Below, one piece after another: positions 63,888 through 64,000 of a stretch of 64,000 bases of DNA. This DNA comes from Mesorhizobium kowhaii (GTDB lineage Bacteria > Pseudomonadota > Alphaproteobacteria > Rhizobiales > Rhizobiaceae), in the NCBI RefSeq assembly GCF_003253745.1, contig NZ_MZXV01000080.1, positions 1-64,000 on the forward strand. Reading direction: 5' to 3'. Made by a program: the position numbers and the translations under genes. Position 1 is the first letter of the stretch, and the number at the start of each line of letters is the position of its first letter. The notes under the pieces were generated by a model, which was given only the letters and a program-made list of their open reading frames with translations, did no database searches and was not told the DNA's origin.

Positions 63888-63915
63888 AAAGGCGGCGCCT
63901 TTCAGCGCCGCCTTT
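63888..63915. terminator. Bidirectional terminator between ltaE and the Hsp20 gene
   Basis: The stem AAAGGCGGCGC / GCGCCGCCTTT (11 bp, 6-base loop) has A-rich sequence on the left (ACAAAAA), so it works as a U-run terminator for the leftward gene, and weaker T's on the right. Confidence 0.8.
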
Positions 63916-63933
63916 GCCTTGGGAGGCTATTGG

Positions 63934-64000
63934 TTAGTTGGCGGTCTTGGCCTCGATCTGCTTGGCCTTGGCCGGAGCCGAGCTGATCGCGATTTTGCGT
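63934..64000 (-). CDS. Small heat-shock protein Hsp20 (IbpA-type), C-terminal end only
   Basis: The last 21 residues and stop of a leftward gene are visible (RKIAISSAPAKAKQIEAKTAN). The basic RKI followed by an Ala/Lys-rich tail ending in QIEAK is typical of rhizobial IbpA-like small heat-shock proteins, which bind unfolding proteins. The alpha-crystallin domain itself lies outside the window, so the call rests on the tail alone. Confidence 0.5.
   Translation of the reverse strand, partial: RKIAISSAPAKAKQIEAKTAN

Overview
The window is GC-rich, densely coded alphaproteobacterial chromosome, most likely a Rhizobiales member close to Mesorhizobium. Reasons: a rhizobial-type flagellar block (flhA, fliR, a single-domain flgJ), a homologue of the Brucella lipoprotein Omp10, homospermidine synthase, a gltBD pair, and short intergenic palindromes of the kind scattered through Mesorhizobium genomes. 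This placement comes from gene content read by eye, not from a database comparison. I saw no rRNA, tRNA or CRISPR array.

Layout. 1-112 is the tail of an IS630-type transposase. 162-2434 holds a ClC channel and a small monooxygenase-like protein. 2555-5777 is flhA-fliR-fliJ-like, and the flagellar genes resume at 12991-14669 (flgJ, flgN-like, conserved unknown). Between them lies an accessory islet (about 5830-12730): a secreted VWA-domain protein, a divergent giant protein (winged helix, degenerate class III cyclase domain, nSTAND1-type NTPase, membrane helix, about 16 WD40 blades) and a small exported protein. Related intergenic repeats sit on both sides of the first two genes. This is the most unusual part of the window.

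14874-20565 and beyond: SCP2 protein, a GNAT enzyme beside ornithine decarboxylase with a long structured leader, an AMI1-like amidase with its LysR regulator, and a metal-transport pair (DUF1007 + NicO) near a CDF exporter. 21787-30682 is a housekeeping and small-metabolism stretch (D-erythronate dehydrogenase-like, aminotransferase, SDR, TerB-like, trhO, eda), with one gene broken by a one-base frameshift.

30862-37864: YcbK-like cell-wall protein, sigma-54 response regulator, oligoendopeptidase F, and a membrane-anchored helix-hairpin-helix protein. 38066-46561: a folate operon (pabB-pabC) running into YciI and DUF3445 genes, homospermidine synthase, Omp10-like lipoprotein, a LysM-tailed 5'-nucleotidase, and ferrochelatase.

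46844-55984: qmcA-nfeD, an orphan DUF4304-like gene, kpsF and galU (sugar-nucleotide and envelope supply), a beta-barrel outer-membrane protein, a MltB-type transglycosylase and an SGNH/DUF459 protein that lacks its expected catalytic Ser and His. 56007-62344 is gltD and gltB (ammonia assimilation, transcribed leftwards, gltB first). 62816-63868 is a threonine aldolase, and the window closes inside an Hsp20 gene.
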